NCBI RefSeq assembly: GCF_000711795.1
Contig: NZ_JONH01000018.1
Location: forward strand, 24,387-88,386
DNA length: 64,000 nucleotides
Origin: Vibrio pacinii DSM 19139
Lineage (GTDB): Bacteria > Pseudomonadota > Gammaproteobacteria > Enterobacterales > Vibrionaceae
Direction: 5' to 3'
Shown: piece after piece, positions 28,770 to 37,997 of the stretch
Numbering within the stretch: the stretch's first letter is position 1
How the letters are laid out: every line of letters starts with the position of its first letter
Position numbers and translations under genes: made by a program
Notes under the pieces: model-generated
What the model saw: only the letters and a program-made list of their open reading frames with translations
Told to the model about the DNA's origin: nothing
Databases searched by the model: none

Positions 28770-28783
28770 TTGATCAACATCGA
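28770..28783. promoter_or_regulatory. Possible FNR box upstream of cytochrome c5
   Basis: TTGATCAACATCGA matches the FNR consensus TTGATNNNNATCAA at all but one defined position. It is 50 bases upstream of the cytochrome gene, so oxygen-responsive control is plausible. Not proven. Confidence 0.4.
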
Positions 28784-28971
28784 ACCAAAGTGCGTAAAAC
28801 ACCAGTGTTGCTGTTAAATCAATGTAAATAATGGGTGATTATATCCTGTTAACTTGTTGCAATAAACAACAAGTTACTTGCTTTATGGCGGTTATCTAAT
28901 GGGAAATAGGGGTTTATCACACTTTAATTGCCCAAAAAGGCACCAAACGATAAAAAAACTTTAAAAAGTAC

Positions 28972-29000
28972 TAGACGGCATAGTGTGAACTACGTATTAT
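28972..29000 (+). promoter_or_regulatory. Predicted promoter of the tRNA cluster
   Basis: TAGACG (28972-28977) and TATTAT (28995-29000) with a 17-base spacer, followed by a GC-rich discriminator (TCCACTCCGCCG) typical of stringently controlled stable-RNA promoters. Confidence 0.5.
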
Positions 29001-29021
29001 TCCACTCCGCCGATGGGGCAT

Positions 29022-29098
<77 letters not shown>

Positions 29099-29131
29099 TT
29101 CGCCAAAGGTTTAATCGGTAGAAGTTTCAAT

Positions 29132-29208
29132 GGTGGCTATAGCTCAGTTGGTAGAGCCCTGGATTGTGATTCCAGTTGTCGCGGGTTCAAGTCCCGTTAG
29201 CCACCCCA
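29132..29208 (+). tRNA. tRNA-His (GTG), copy 1
   Basis: 77 nt with encoded CCA and the extra 5' G of tRNA-His. Anticodon GTG in ATTGTGAT; anticodon stem CTGGA/TCCAG. Near-identical to copy 2. Confidence 0.96.
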
Positions 29209-29263
29209 TTATTCAGGTAGCTTTGCTTCCTTTCTTGATTCAAGATCGAGAAAAAATATAAGT

Positions 29264-29343
29264 CGGTGAATAGTGCGTTTGTAGCGCATCTCGGCTTTTG
29301 GAATAAGCGGGACCAGAGGGTTGACCTTCTATAACGTAAACCA
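29264..29343 (+). pseudogene. Decayed tRNA-Pro-like sequence, copy 1
   Basis: The 80-nt stretch begins CGGTGAATAGTGCG and keeps TTGTAGCGCATCT and GGACCAGAGGGTTGA, all close to the intact tRNA-Pro just downstream. It carries an insertion in the anticodon region and has lost the T-arm and the pairing 3' acceptor strand. It cannot fold as a tRNA. It is probably a relic of a former tRNA gene in this slot, which is leuT in E. coli but Pro-like here. Confidence 0.7.
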
Positions 29344-29361
29344 AGTAAAAAAATATATCGT

Positions 29362-29438
<77 letters not shown>

Positions 29439-29516
29439 CTATTACTATAATTCTGCATCAGCGGGATTAGAGTTGGGTTTATAGCTAGACTTGGCAGTAA
29501 ACGACAACAATTTGAT

Positions 29517-29593
29517 GGTGGCTATAGCTCAGTTGGTAGAGCCCCGGATTGTGATTCCGGTTGTCGCGGGTTCAAGTCCCGTTAGCCACCCCA
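29517..29593 (+). tRNA. tRNA-His (GTG), copy 2
   Basis: Differs from copy 1 only in the anticodon stem, CCGGA/TCCGG instead of CTGGA/TCCAG, a compensatory change that keeps pairing. This shows that the copy is functional. Confidence 0.96.
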
Positions 29594-29618
29594 TTCTTCC
29601 TTAGAAAGAATGAAATTT

Positions 29619-29698
29619 CCGTGAATAGCGTGTTTGTAGCGCATCTCGGCACTTGGAATAAGCGGAACCAGAGGGTTGAACCTCAGAAACGTAGACCA
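29619..29698 (+). pseudogene. Decayed tRNA-Pro-like sequence, copy 2
   Basis: An 80-nt stretch roughly 85% identical by eye to the relic at 29264-29343, in the same position before the second tRNA-Pro. It shares the insertion GGAATAAGCGG in the anticodon region and lacks a proper T-arm. It shows that the relic was already decayed when the block was duplicated. Confidence 0.7.
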
Positions 29699-29716
29699 AG
29701 TAAAAAAATATATTAT

Positions 29717-29793
<77 letters not shown>

Positions 29794-29800
29794 TCTTTGA

Positions 29801-29831
29801 AAAGGCTCTGCAGAAATGCAGAGCCTTTTTT
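29801..29831 (+). terminator. tRNA cluster terminator
   Basis: AAAGGCTCTGCA-GAAA-TGCAGAGCCTTT followed by more T's; 12-bp perfect stem with a GNRA loop. Confidence 0.92.
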
Positions 29832-30581
29832 GCGTTTAGCGACTAGCGACTTGAATCTGAGGTTCGGGGTCAGAAGCCTAGCCGAATTCCTCATCCACTG
29901 AACAACGTTAAAGAGCAGCAACAGTAAGGTTGCCGTTTTGTCTCCTCCCCTCTCAAGTCTAGAAATATCCACCTTTATTACTCTGTTTATGTCTTTATTC
30001 TCCTAGTGAAGTGACTGATCTTTGGGTTGATATTGGCTATTTATTGAAAGTGAGTGCCGTTGTTTGACCTTTTTGCATGAATTTGGCGCTAGTACAATCT
30101 TTGACTACAAAAATTCTTAGGTTGATAAATCTATAAATATCGCATTTATTTAGAATATAGTTTGGCGTATATGTGATCAATATCGAATCATTGTCTTAAT
30201 AAGTCATCTTTAACAGTCTTATGTGTTTTTTTTGTTAAAGCCACTTGCTGTGTTTTAAGTGAATTTTTATTCTTTTTGTTAGTGGAGGGGGCTTATAACT
30301 AAAAGCAGTATTTAATAACTAAAACTCTTGTTTTATCCGTGTTTTAAATCATTTATACCACAGGTATGACCAAATGATGATCTAGCTTGTTTGCATATTT
30401 ATTTGGCTATAGTGCTTGGTTTTTATGCGATTTCGACTTTTTATTCTATATTTGTTGCTTTTGTGTGAATTATTTGCCAAATTGATGACCTTATAAATTG
30501 CCGGAACACTATTCTTCTGGCTTGAATGGATTCACTTTTCAGACAGGGCAGAAAGCTGCCAAAGCAGTAGAGGTCTGGTTA
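29832..30581. other. Long A+T-rich intergenic region without a recognisable gene
   Basis: About 750 bases between the tRNA terminator and the ABC transporter. No frame shows homology or a convincing ribosome site, and I see no terminator that would mark a small RNA. The last 250 bases must contain the promoter of the ABC operon, but no box pair with good spacing stands out. Confidence 0.5.
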
Positions 30582-32297
30582 ATGTCACTTTTACAAGTAA
30601 AAAACCTTCGCATTGAATACCCTTCGCGTCATGGGGTGCATGCCGCAGTCAAATCGCTGTCATTTAATATTGAACGCGGTGAAATCGTTGGTGTGGTTGG
30701 CGAATCTGGCGCTGGTAAATCGACAGTCGGCAATGCAGTCATCGATCTACTTAGCCCTCCGGGACGTATCGCTACTGGCGATGTCTACCTTGATGGCGAG
30801 CTTATTTCTGGTTTGAGCCCAGAGCAAATGCGTAAAGTACGCGGCTCTAAAATTGGATTCATCTTCCAAGATCCAATGACCTCTCTAAATCCTCTGTTCA
30901 CCGTAGAGCAGCAGTTGAAAGAGACCATCCACGCCAATATGAAGGTATCGGATGAAGAAGCGTACCAGCGTGCGCTGTCATTGATGCAGCAAGTGGGAAT
31001 TCCCCAGCCAGAAAACCGTCTTAAGCAGTATCCGCATCAATTTTCTGGTGGTATGCGTCAGCGTGTGGTTATCGCGATTGCATTGGCTGGTGAGCCAGAT
31101 CTTATCATTGCCGATGAACCAACGACCGCGCTCGATGTGTCGATTCAAGATCAGATCCTGAGTTTGATTCGTGAATTGTGTATCAAGAACAATGTCGGTT
31201 GTATGCTCGTTACCCACGATATGGGCGTGGTATCGAATGTGACCGATCGCGTTGCGGTAATGTACCGCGGTGATTTGGTTGAGTTTGGCCCAACCGCCAA
31301 AGTCTTGGGCGACCCTGATCATACCTATACCCGTAGTTTGATTTCTGCGGTTCCTCGTTCAGACATGAAACTCGATCGATTCCCTCTGGTGAGCTATATC
31401 GAAGAAGCGACAGAGATGAAGCCTCTTGATGTGAAAAACCACTGGTTAGGACAGAGTCAAGATGAGCGCGAATACAGTGGTCCTTTGCTCAATGTCGAAA
31501 ACGTCAATCTACGTTTTGTGACCAAAGATTCTCTGTTCGAAAGTCGTCGCGAGTACGTTCAGGCCTCGAACGATGTGAGTTTTGAAGTGTTTGAAGGTGA
31601 AACCTTTGGTCTGGTGGGTGAGTCAGGTTCTGGTAAGTCAACCATTGCTCGTGTCATTGCTGGTCTTTATTCGCCGAATTCAGGGCGAGTGACCTTTGAA
31701 GGTATCGACCTTACCGCACTGAAATCAGAAAAAGAACGTCGTCCAATGCGTCGTCAGATGCAGATGGTGTTCCAAAACCCTTATACATCGATGAATCCGC
31801 GCATGAAGGTACTGGATATCATCGCAGAGCCAATTCGATTTCATAAGCTAACCAAGAATGAAACTGAGACGCGTCAGATCGTTAATGATCTGCTGGATCA
31901 CGTCGGTCTAGGGCGTATGGCTGGGCTTAAATATCCCCATGAGTTTTCGGGCGGTCAGCGCCAGCGTATTTCGATTGCACGCGCGCTGGCAACACGTCCT
32001 CGTTTGCTGATTTGTGATGAGCCGACCTCTGCACTTGATGTGTCGGTACAGGCTCAAATTCTTAACCTGCTCAAAGATTTACAAGATGAGCTTAATCTAA
32101 CCATGCTGTTTATCAGTCACGATTTACCTGTGATTCGCCAAATGTGTGATCGCGTTGGTGTGATGCAAATGGGGACCTTATTAGAGGTCGCTCCAACTGA
32201 ACAGCTGTTTAAGACGCCTCAGCATGAATATAGCAAACAACTGATTTCTTTAATGCCGGAATTTACTGGCTTAAGAGAAGATGTAGAAACGGCGTAA
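30582..32297 (+). CDS. Peptide-type ABC transporter, fused double ATPase
   Basis: Energises an ABC importer of the oligopeptide/dipeptide class. The 571-aa protein is two ATPase domains in one chain, like GsiA/YejF. Domain 1 has Walker [10 protein letters not shown] (about residues 42-50), signature FSGGMRQR and Walker [13 protein letters not shown]. Domain 2 has GESGSGKST (about 347-355), FSGGQRQR and [12 protein letters not shown]. Both keep the switch His (VTHD, ISHD). The ATG at 30582 ([13 protein letters not shown]) is preferred; the frame is open upstream to 30498 without homology. It is the first of four genes: ATPase, binding protein, permease, permease. Confidence 0.93.
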   Translation: MSLLQVKNLRIEYPSRHGVHAAVKSLSFNIERGEIVGVVGESGAGKSTVGNAVIDLLSPPGRIATGDVYLDGELISGLSPEQMRKVRGSKIGFIFQDPMTSLNPLFTVEQQLKETIHANMKVSDEEAYQRALSLMQQVGIPQPENRLKQYPHQFSGGMRQRVVIAIALAGEPDLIIADEPTTALDVSIQDQILSLIRELCIKNNVGCMLVTHDMGVVSNVTDRVAVMYRGDLVEFGPTAKVLGDPDHTYTRSLISAVPRSDMKLDRFPLVSYIEEATEMKPLDVKNHWLGQSQDEREYSGPLLNVENVNLRFVTKDSLFESRREYVQASNDVSFEVFEGETFGLVGESGSGKSTIARVIAGLYSPNSGRVTFEGIDLTALKSEKERRPMRRQMQMVFQNPYTSMNPRMKVLDIIAEPIRFHKLTKNETETRQIVNDLLDHVGLGRMAGLKYPHEFSGGQRQRISIARALATRPRLLICDEPTSALDVSVQAQILNLLKDLQDELNLTMLFISHDLPVIRQMCDRVGVMQMGTLLEVAPTEQLFKTPQHEYSKQLISLMPEFTGLREDVETA

Positions 32298-32383
32298 GTC
32301 GTCGATCTTACCCAGAGCTTTTGGGTGAATAAACAGAAGCAAACACAACAACTAGGGATGAATCCCGCATAAGGAGTTATGCA

Positions 32384-33934
32384 ATGAAAACCATGAAAAG
32401 CAAACTAGCAGTGGCTTTAATGGCAGCTGGCCTAAGTTTTAGTGCAGCAGCAGCAGATATCACCGTCGCTTATGATGCTGATCCAGTGTCACTTGATCCA
32501 CACGAGCAGCTGTCTGGCGGCACACTGCAAATGTCTCACATGGTATTTGATCCACTAGTTCGTTACACACAAAAATTAGATTTTGAACCTCGCTTGGCTG
32601 AAAAATGGGAACGTGTTGATGACACGACTTTCCGCTTCTCTTTACGCAAAGGCGTTAAGTTCCACTCTGGTAACGAGCTAACTGCAGATGACGTTGTTTG
32701 GACTTTTGAGCGTCTAAAGAACTCTCCAGACTTTAAAGCTATCTTCGAACCATATGAGAAGATGGTAAAAGTGGATGACTACACAGTCGAACTAGTATCA
32801 AAAGGGGCTTACCCTCTGGTACTTCAAACCGCTACTTATATCTTCCCAATGGACAGCAAGTTCTACTCGGGCATGACAGAAGACGGTAAAGAGAAAGGCG
32901 AAGTGGTTAAGCACGGTAACTCATTCGCTTCCACTAACGTTTCTGGTACTGGCCCATTTATCGTCACGCAACGTGAACAGGGCGTAAAAGTCACGTTCGA
33001 GCGTTTTGGCGATTACTGGGATAAAAACACAGGTAATGTCGACAAGCTTACGCTGGTACCAATCAAAGAAGACGCAACGCGTGTTGCCGCGCTTCTATCT
33101 GGTGATGTGGACATGATCGCACCTGTAGCGCCTAACGACCACAAACGTGTGAAAGACGCAAAAAATGTTGATCTAGTCACGCTGCCTGGTACTCGTATCA
33201 TCACGTTCCAAATGAACCAAAACAGCAACGAAGCACTGAAAGATGTTCGCGTTCGTCAAGCGATTGTTCACGCAATCAACAACGAAGGTATCGTGAAGAA
33301 AATCATGAAAGGCTTCGCTACGACTGCTGGTCAGCAAGGTCCTGAAGGTTACGCCGGTTACAGCGCAGACCTAGTGCCACGCTACGATCTGAAAAAAGCT
33401 AAGCAGCTAATGAAAGAAGCGGGTTATGAAGATGGCTTTGCACTTTCTATGATGGCGCCAAACAACCGTTACGTGAACGATGCGAAAATCGCTCAAGCAG
33501 CGGCGGCTATGCTATCTAAGATTGGTATCAAGGTTGACCTGAAGACAATGCCTAAAGCGCAATACTGGCCAGAGTTTGATAAATGTGCTGCAGACATGCT
33601 GATGATCGGTTGGCACTCAGACACAGAAGATTCTGCGAACTTCTCTGAGTTCCTAACCATGACTCGTAACGAAGAGTCAGGTAAAGGTCAGTACAACTGT
33701 GGTTACTACTCAAACGCGGAAGTTGACAAGCTAGTCATGGATTCAAACATTGAAACGGATCCTGCGAAACGTGCGCAAATGCTGCAGAAAGTGGAAGCAA
33801 CATTGTACAACGAAGCGGCGTTTGTGCCTCTACACTGGCAAAACCTAGCGTGGGGCGCGAAATCTAATGTAGAGATCGCACCGATCGTTAACGCAATGAA
33901 CTTCCCTTACTTTGGTGACCTTGTCGTTAAATAA
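32384..33934 (+). CDS. ABC transporter periplasmic solute-binding protein (SBP family 5)
   Basis: Periplasmic receptor of the importer, 516 aa, with a signal peptide cleaved near SAAAA/DITVAYDAD (residue 24). Family 5 motifs are VSLDPHEQL at the start, FRLRKGVKFHSG-type FSLRKGVKFHSGNELTADDVVWTFER, and TGPFIVTQREQGVKVTFERFGDYW. The ligand could be a di/oligopeptide, glutathione or a related compound; sequence alone does not decide. AAGGAG lies upstream of the ATG. It is second in the operon, and high expression is expected. Confidence 0.92.
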   Translation: MKTMKSKLAVALMAAGLSFSAAAADITVAYDADPVSLDPHEQLSGGTLQMSHMVFDPLVRYTQKLDFEPRLAEKWERVDDTTFRFSLRKGVKFHSGNELTADDVVWTFERLKNSPDFKAIFEPYEKMVKVDDYTVELVSKGAYPLVLQTATYIFPMDSKFYSGMTEDGKEKGEVVKHGNSFASTNVSGTGPFIVTQREQGVKVTFERFGDYWDKNTGNVDKLTLVPIKEDATRVAALLSGDVDMIAPVAPNDHKRVKDAKNVDLVTLPGTRIITFQMNQNSNEALKDVRVRQAIVHAINNEGIVKKIMKGFATTAGQQGPEGYAGYSADLVPRYDLKKAKQLMKEAGYEDGFALSMMAPNNRYVNDAKIAQAAAAMLSKIGIKVDLKTMPKAQYWPEFDKCAADMLMIGWHSDTEDSANFSEFLTMTRNEESGKGQYNCGYYSNAEVDKLVMDSNIETDPAKRAQMLQKVEATLYNEAAFVPLHWQNLAWGAKSNVEIAPIVNAMNFPYFGDLVVK

Positions 33935-33955
33935 GTAAACTGAGTAAGTCGAAGT

Positions 33956-34055
33956 TGTGGCATTCGCATGGTGCGGATGCCCGCTTAATTTTTGGCACTT
34001 GGCTTTGTTTCAGTCGGGTTGAGTGCCATTTTTAAGACTGAAAATTGCGACCGAA
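33956..34055 (+). promoter_or_regulatory. Hairpins between binding protein and permease genes
   Basis: GGCATTCGCA / TGCGGATGCC (33959-33982) and then GGCACT / AGTGCC followed by ATTTTT (about 33994-34036). Such structures commonly protect the binding-protein mRNA and attenuate transcription into the permease genes. Inferred. Confidence 0.55.
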
Positions 34056-34105
34056 TTTGATTCGGTTTTGCAGACTGAATTCTATGGAAAGTAAAGGGGC
34101 AAGGA

Positions 34106-35083
34106 ATGTTTTCGTTTCTGGTCAAGCGCCTGTTTCAGGCACTGATAGTGATGTTTGTGATCAGTTTGGTGGCGTTTGCCATTCAGGATAATCTGGGTGA
34201 CCCATTGCGTGAGCTTGTTGGTCAGTCGGTTTCTGAAGCGGAGCGACAAGCTCTGCGCGATGAGTTAGGCCTTAACGATCCCTTCATTACAAAATACACT
34301 CGCTTTATTGGCGCCGCCATACAAGGCGATTTAGGTACTTCATATTTCTTCAAGCGCCCTGCGGTTGAAGTGATTTTAGATAAACTCGTCGCGACGCTAG
34401 AGTTGGTGTTTGGTGCGACGGTGATTATCGTGGTTTTTTCTATTCCTCTTGGTGTTTACTCCGCCATTCATCCCAAAAGTATTTTGACCAAAGCGGTGAT
34501 GGCTTTTAGTAGTATTGGTATTTCGATTCCTGTCTTTCTGACAGCAATCATGTTGATGTATGTCTTTTCGATTGAACTCGGTTGGCTGCCTTCCTATGGC
34601 CGTGGTGAAACCGCCAATGTGTTTGGTTGGGAGTCAGGCTACTTTACCCTTGATGGATTAGCGCACCTTATTTTGCCATGTGTGGCATTGGCTTCAATCA
34701 TGTTGCCGCTGTTTATCCGCTTGGTCCGCTCTGAAATGTTAGAGGTACTCAGTTCTGAGTATATTAAGTTTGGTAAGGCGAAAGGTCTGGCGTTAAACAA
34801 AATCTATTACCAACACGCGCTCAAAAATACCATGCTTCCCGTATTGACGGTCGGTGGTGTTCAGATCGGTACTATGGTGGCATATACCATTCTGACTGAA
34901 ACGGTATTCCAGTGGCCAGGTACCGGCTTTCTTTTCCTTGAGGCAATCAACCGTGTCGACACACCGCTTATCACCGCTTACGTTATTTTCGTTGGCCTGA
35001 TATTCGTGGTAACCAATACCATCGTTGACTTGCTATACGGCATCATTAACCCGACCGTAAATCTCACTGGAAAAGGAGCATAA
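34106..35083 (+). CDS. ABC transporter permease (DppB/OppB/GsiC type)
   Basis: First membrane subunit of the importer, 325 aa with six predicted membrane helices. It shows the N-terminal VKRLFQALIVMFVISLVAFAI helix, the LGLNDPFITKYTRFI periplasmic segment, and the ATPase-contact loop EYIKFGKAKGL...HALKNTMLPVLT (EAA-like). The next permease starts 2 bases after its stop. Confidence 0.93.
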   Translation: MFSFLVKRLFQALIVMFVISLVAFAIQDNLGDPLRELVGQSVSEAERQALRDELGLNDPFITKYTRFIGAAIQGDLGTSYFFKRPAVEVILDKLVATLELVFGATVIIVVFSIPLGVYSAIHPKSILTKAVMAFSSIGISIPVFLTAIMLMYVFSIELGWLPSYGRGETANVFGWESGYFTLDGLAHLILPCVALASIMLPLFIRLVRSEMLEVLSSEYIKFGKAKGLALNKIYYQHALKNTMLPVLTVGGVQIGTMVAYTILTETVFQWPGTGFLFLEAINRVDTPLITAYVIFVGLIFVVTNTIVDLLYGIINPTVNLTGKGA

Positions 35084-35085
35084 TC

Positions 35086-36024
35086 ATGAGTCAATCAATC
35101 GCTGCTCCTTCACGCTGGGAGCGTTTTAAACAGTCTGATTTTCTGTATTACTTTAAGCGCGATAAAGTCGCTATGGCGAGTTTTAGTGTCTTTATGGTCT
35201 TTTTGGTGCTGGCTCTTGCGGCGCCGATTCTTTCACCTACCGACCCGTATGACCTTATTTCCATCGACATTATGGACTCAGAGTTACCACCATCATGGAT
35301 GGAAGGGGGCGAAGAGCGCTTTTTGCTCGGCACTGATGAGCAAGGGCGAGATATTTTGTCGACCATTTTGTATGGTTCGCGTTTGTCATTGACGATCGGT
35401 TTCTTAGCTGTTGGGTTGCAATTGATTCTCGGCATTATCATTGGTCTGTCGGCTGGCTATTATGGTGGTCGAATTGACAGCTTCTTGATGCGTTTTGCTG
35501 ATGTTCAGTTGTCGTTCTCAACCATGATGGTCGCGATCATTGTATCAGCCATTTTCAAAGCCAGCTTTGGCAGTGACTTTTACAGTCAGTATGCGGTGGT
35601 GATGCTGGTAGTCATTATTGGTGTGGCTGAGTGGCCGCAGTACGCACGTACCATTCGAGCGTCGGTATTGGCAGAGAAGAAGAAAGAGTATGTTGAAGCT
35701 GCACGTGTGATGGGCTTTAAAGCGCCGCGCATTATGTTCCGTCATATCTTACCGAACTGTCTGTCACCGATCTTGGTCATTTCAACGGTGCAGGTGGCAA
35801 ACGCCATCATGTCAGAAGCGGCACTTTCTTTCCTAGGTTTAGGTTTGCCGGTTGACCAACCTTCACTTGGTGCACTGATTAGTATTGGTTTTAACTACAT
35901 TTTCTCTGGTGCATGGTGGATTACGGCCTTCCCAGGTGTGGTTTTGATTACTCTCGTTTTGGTCATCAACCTGTTGGGTGACTGGTTACGTGATGTATTT
36001 AACCCCAAACTCTACAAAGGGTGA
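35086..36024 (+). CDS. ABC transporter permease (DppC/OppC/GsiD type)
   Basis: Second membrane subunit, 312 aa. It has the DppC-type N-terminal helix, the LLGTDEQGRDILSTILYGSRLSL segment, the EAA-like loop EYVEAARVMGFKAPRIMFRHILPNCLSPILV, and SEAALSFLGLGLPVDQPSLGALI. It is the last gene of the operon; a terminator follows. Confidence 0.94.
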   Translation: MSQSIAAPSRWERFKQSDFLYYFKRDKVAMASFSVFMVFLVLALAAPILSPTDPYDLISIDIMDSELPPSWMEGGEERFLLGTDEQGRDILSTILYGSRLSLTIGFLAVGLQLILGIIIGLSAGYYGGRIDSFLMRFADVQLSFSTMMVAIIVSAIFKASFGSDFYSQYAVVMLVVIIGVAEWPQYARTIRASVLAEKKKEYVEAARVMGFKAPRIMFRHILPNCLSPILVISTVQVANAIMSEAALSFLGLGLPVDQPSLGALISIGFNYIFSGAWWITAFPGVVLITLVLVINLLGDWLRDVFNPKLYKG

Positions 36025-36063
36025 TCCAAGCCTAAGATTTGACTATAGAAATTTCATTACACT

Positions 36064-36095
36064 AAGAGCCGTCATTCATTGCGGCTCTTTTTTTG
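36064..36095 (+). terminator. ABC operon terminator
   Basis: AAGAGCCG / CGGCTCTT stem followed by TTTTTT. Confidence 0.85.
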
Positions 36096-36194
36096 CATTG
36101 ATAATAGCAAAGCCGTATAACGTCAATAGTGACGCTTTAGTGAGCGGCGTGAGTGAACCAACACGGATCGAGTTAAAAGAGTAAAGGTATCAAT

Positions 36195-37130
36195 ATGGCG
36201 TTAAAGCCGAAACAATCGCATTGGAAGCAATGGACGCTGTTGGCAGCACTGACTTTGCCTGCCTGGTCAATGCCAACATTGGCTGACGAATTTTTGTGTG
36301 ATGCCACACAAGCCGCCACGGATCAACTGCCGGTGCTTGATGGTGCTTGCCCAGTAGGAAAAGGGTTGTGGGGCAAAGCGAAACCGACAGGGTCGCTGTC
36401 AACGTTTTGGATTCAATGTGGTGTGTTTAGCAAGCCTTTGCCATTGACCAAAGCGAAACAGCTCTATAAGCATATTTCGACCGATGTTTGGGCTAAACCT
36501 GAAGACAAGGCTTATCGTTGCTTGATTGGTCCATACACTGATTTCTCTATTGCTCAGCAAGAGTTAGCCAAAGTAAAAACACAACCAGAGTACAAGCAAG
36601 CGTTTATCCGTGAGGTCGTCAAAGGTGCACCGCGCCAATCAGTGCGACCTGCGAACAAACCGATCGCCAAACCTAAACTGGAAAAACAAGCCACGACCGT
36701 GCTTGCTGTGCCCGCAGAAAAGGCGCCAGTCATTGCTACGCAGCCTAAAATGGCTTCAAAACCTAAAATGAACAAACCTATGGATGAGGTGATGATTCGC
36801 CTTAGCGCAAACGTGGCCAATCTTGAGTACAAAGTGCCTTATAGCATCGCTGATGGTGAGCAGTTCTACATGGAGCACGACTTAGCATGGAATCGTTTAG
36901 ACTACCAAGGTGCGTATAAAACCTGCTATCGCTTAGGGATGCGTTTAGCGACCCAAGATGAATGGCAAGACTTGATTGATTCGAAAGTGATGCAGCAAGC
37001 TAAATGGCCAATGCATTTACCTTATTGGGGAGCCGAGAAAACGGGGCTCTTCACTAGCGGTAAAGTGACCCAACTGAAAGGCACTTCTTTGCTCAATGTC
37101 ATGTGCGTAAAGTCGTTCGAGCAGCAGTAA
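36195..37130 (+). CDS. SPOR-domain protein with C-terminal lectin-like (DUF1566/Lcl-like) domain
   Basis: Predicted exported protein of 311 aa with no known function. A signal peptide precedes DEFLCDATQ. Residues about 74-140 (FWIQCGVFSKPLPLTKAKQL ... YRCLIGPYTDFSIAQQEL) look like a SPOR domain, which binds denuded septal peptidoglycan. A Lys/Pro-rich linker follows. The last 100 residues (AYKTCYRLGMRLATQDEW, LPYWGAEKTGLFTSG, NVMCVK) resemble the C-type-lectin-like fold of DUF1566/Lcl or formylglycine-enzyme-type domains. A role at the division site or envelope is inferred. It is convergent with the next gene; the two stops are one base apart. Confidence 0.65.
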   Translation: MALKPKQSHWKQWTLLAALTLPAWSMPTLADEFLCDATQAATDQLPVLDGACPVGKGLWGKAKPTGSLSTFWIQCGVFSKPLPLTKAKQLYKHISTDVWAKPEDKAYRCLIGPYTDFSIAQQELAKVKTQPEYKQAFIREVVKGAPRQSVRPANKPIAKPKLEKQATTVLAVPAEKAPVIATQPKMASKPKMNKPMDEVMIRLSANVANLEYKVPYSIADGEQFYMEHDLAWNRLDYQGAYKTCYRLGMRLATQDEWQDLIDSKVMQQAKWPMHLPYWGAEKTGLFTSGKVTQLKGTSLLNVMCVKSFEQQ

Positions 37131-37131
37131 G

Positions 37132-37893
37132 TTAATTACTGCTGTTCTTTTCTGCCTCTTCAAGCAGTTCAAGGTACTTCTTCTCCACGAACTCCTTCTC
37201 TTTCCCTAGGTGATGCAGCTGTTGTTGTGACGCCTCTAATTCGGCGCTTAGTGCGGCCGTATCGCCTTGTGCTGACAGTTTTTGCTTGTATTGTTCTATT
37301 CGTTCAAGCAATTGTTGTTTCTCTTGCTGGAACTCTTGAGCCAAACTGGCTGCGCCTCCGGCCTCACTGATTTGGATGTACTCCTGTTCAAGTTGGTCAA
37401 ACTGCTTTTTAAGTTGCTGTTTCTCGATTTGCAGGCCTTCAACGGTATCGGTCTGTTGCATCAGTTTATTCTTGGCTCGGCGCAGACCATTAACGCTCTT
37501 ATCCAAATCCCCTTTGAGTTTTTTGATCAGCCGATGGGAGTTATTGAGCTTCTGATTAAGCTCTTCAATTGACGCTTGCTCTTGCTCAGTGAGATCTTCT
37601 TTGGCGGCTTTAATCTGTGAAACCTGACTTTCTAATGCTTGTTGAATGATGATTAAGTCATTGAGAGTGTCACTGTTTTCTGTTGTGTAGCCGAGCGCTT
37701 TGTCGACCGATTGCTGACATAAGTCATAGGTGTCTTTGTCCATATCGCGGTGGTTAACCACTTGGCGGGCAAAGTGGCGAAACTCGCGCAAAATCAGCAA
37801 TAAAATGATAAACCAAGCCAGAAGGATCAGTAGACCGAAATCGATGGCGAGAGCCACGAGGTTTTCTGAGCTCATTAGGGGCGCTAGATCCAT
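37132..37893 (-). CDS. Membrane-anchored coiled-coil protein, unknown function
   Basis: A 253-aa protein with one N-terminal membrane helix (LVALAIDFGLLILLAWFIILLLIL, residues 11-34). The rest is a long coiled coil rich in Glu, Gln, Lys and Leu (residues about 85-250), with no catalytic motif. The topology suggests a cytoplasmic scaffold tethered to the inner membrane. It lies next to a receiver-domain protein transcribed the other way; the shared promoter region 37894-37997 could co-regulate them. Function unknown. Confidence 0.75.
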   Translation of the reverse strand: MDLAPLMSSENLVALAIDFGLLILLAWFIILLLILREFRHFARQVVNHRDMDKDTYDLCQQSVDKALGYTTENSDTLNDLIIIQQALESQVSQIKAAKEDLTEQEQASIEELNQKLNNSHRLIKKLKGDLDKSVNGLRRAKNKLMQQTDTVEGLQIEKQQLKKQFDQLEQEYIQISEAGGAASLAQEFQQEKQQLLERIEQYKQKLSAQGDTAALSAELEASQQQLHHLGKEKEFVEKKYLELLEEAEKNSSN

Positions 37894-37997
37894 TTATTTC
37901 CTCAAAATTTGCCACATACATCGACTCTAAGTTTAGTTGTCTGACAAAAATATGCCTATAATTTAAACAGTTCTGATGCTTTAGGTGATGGTGGTTA

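Noticed and set aside
29840..29925. A possible further tRNA relic after the tRNA terminator
   Set aside because: Short matches to tRNA-arm-like words only; no acceptor or anticodon arm can be drawn.
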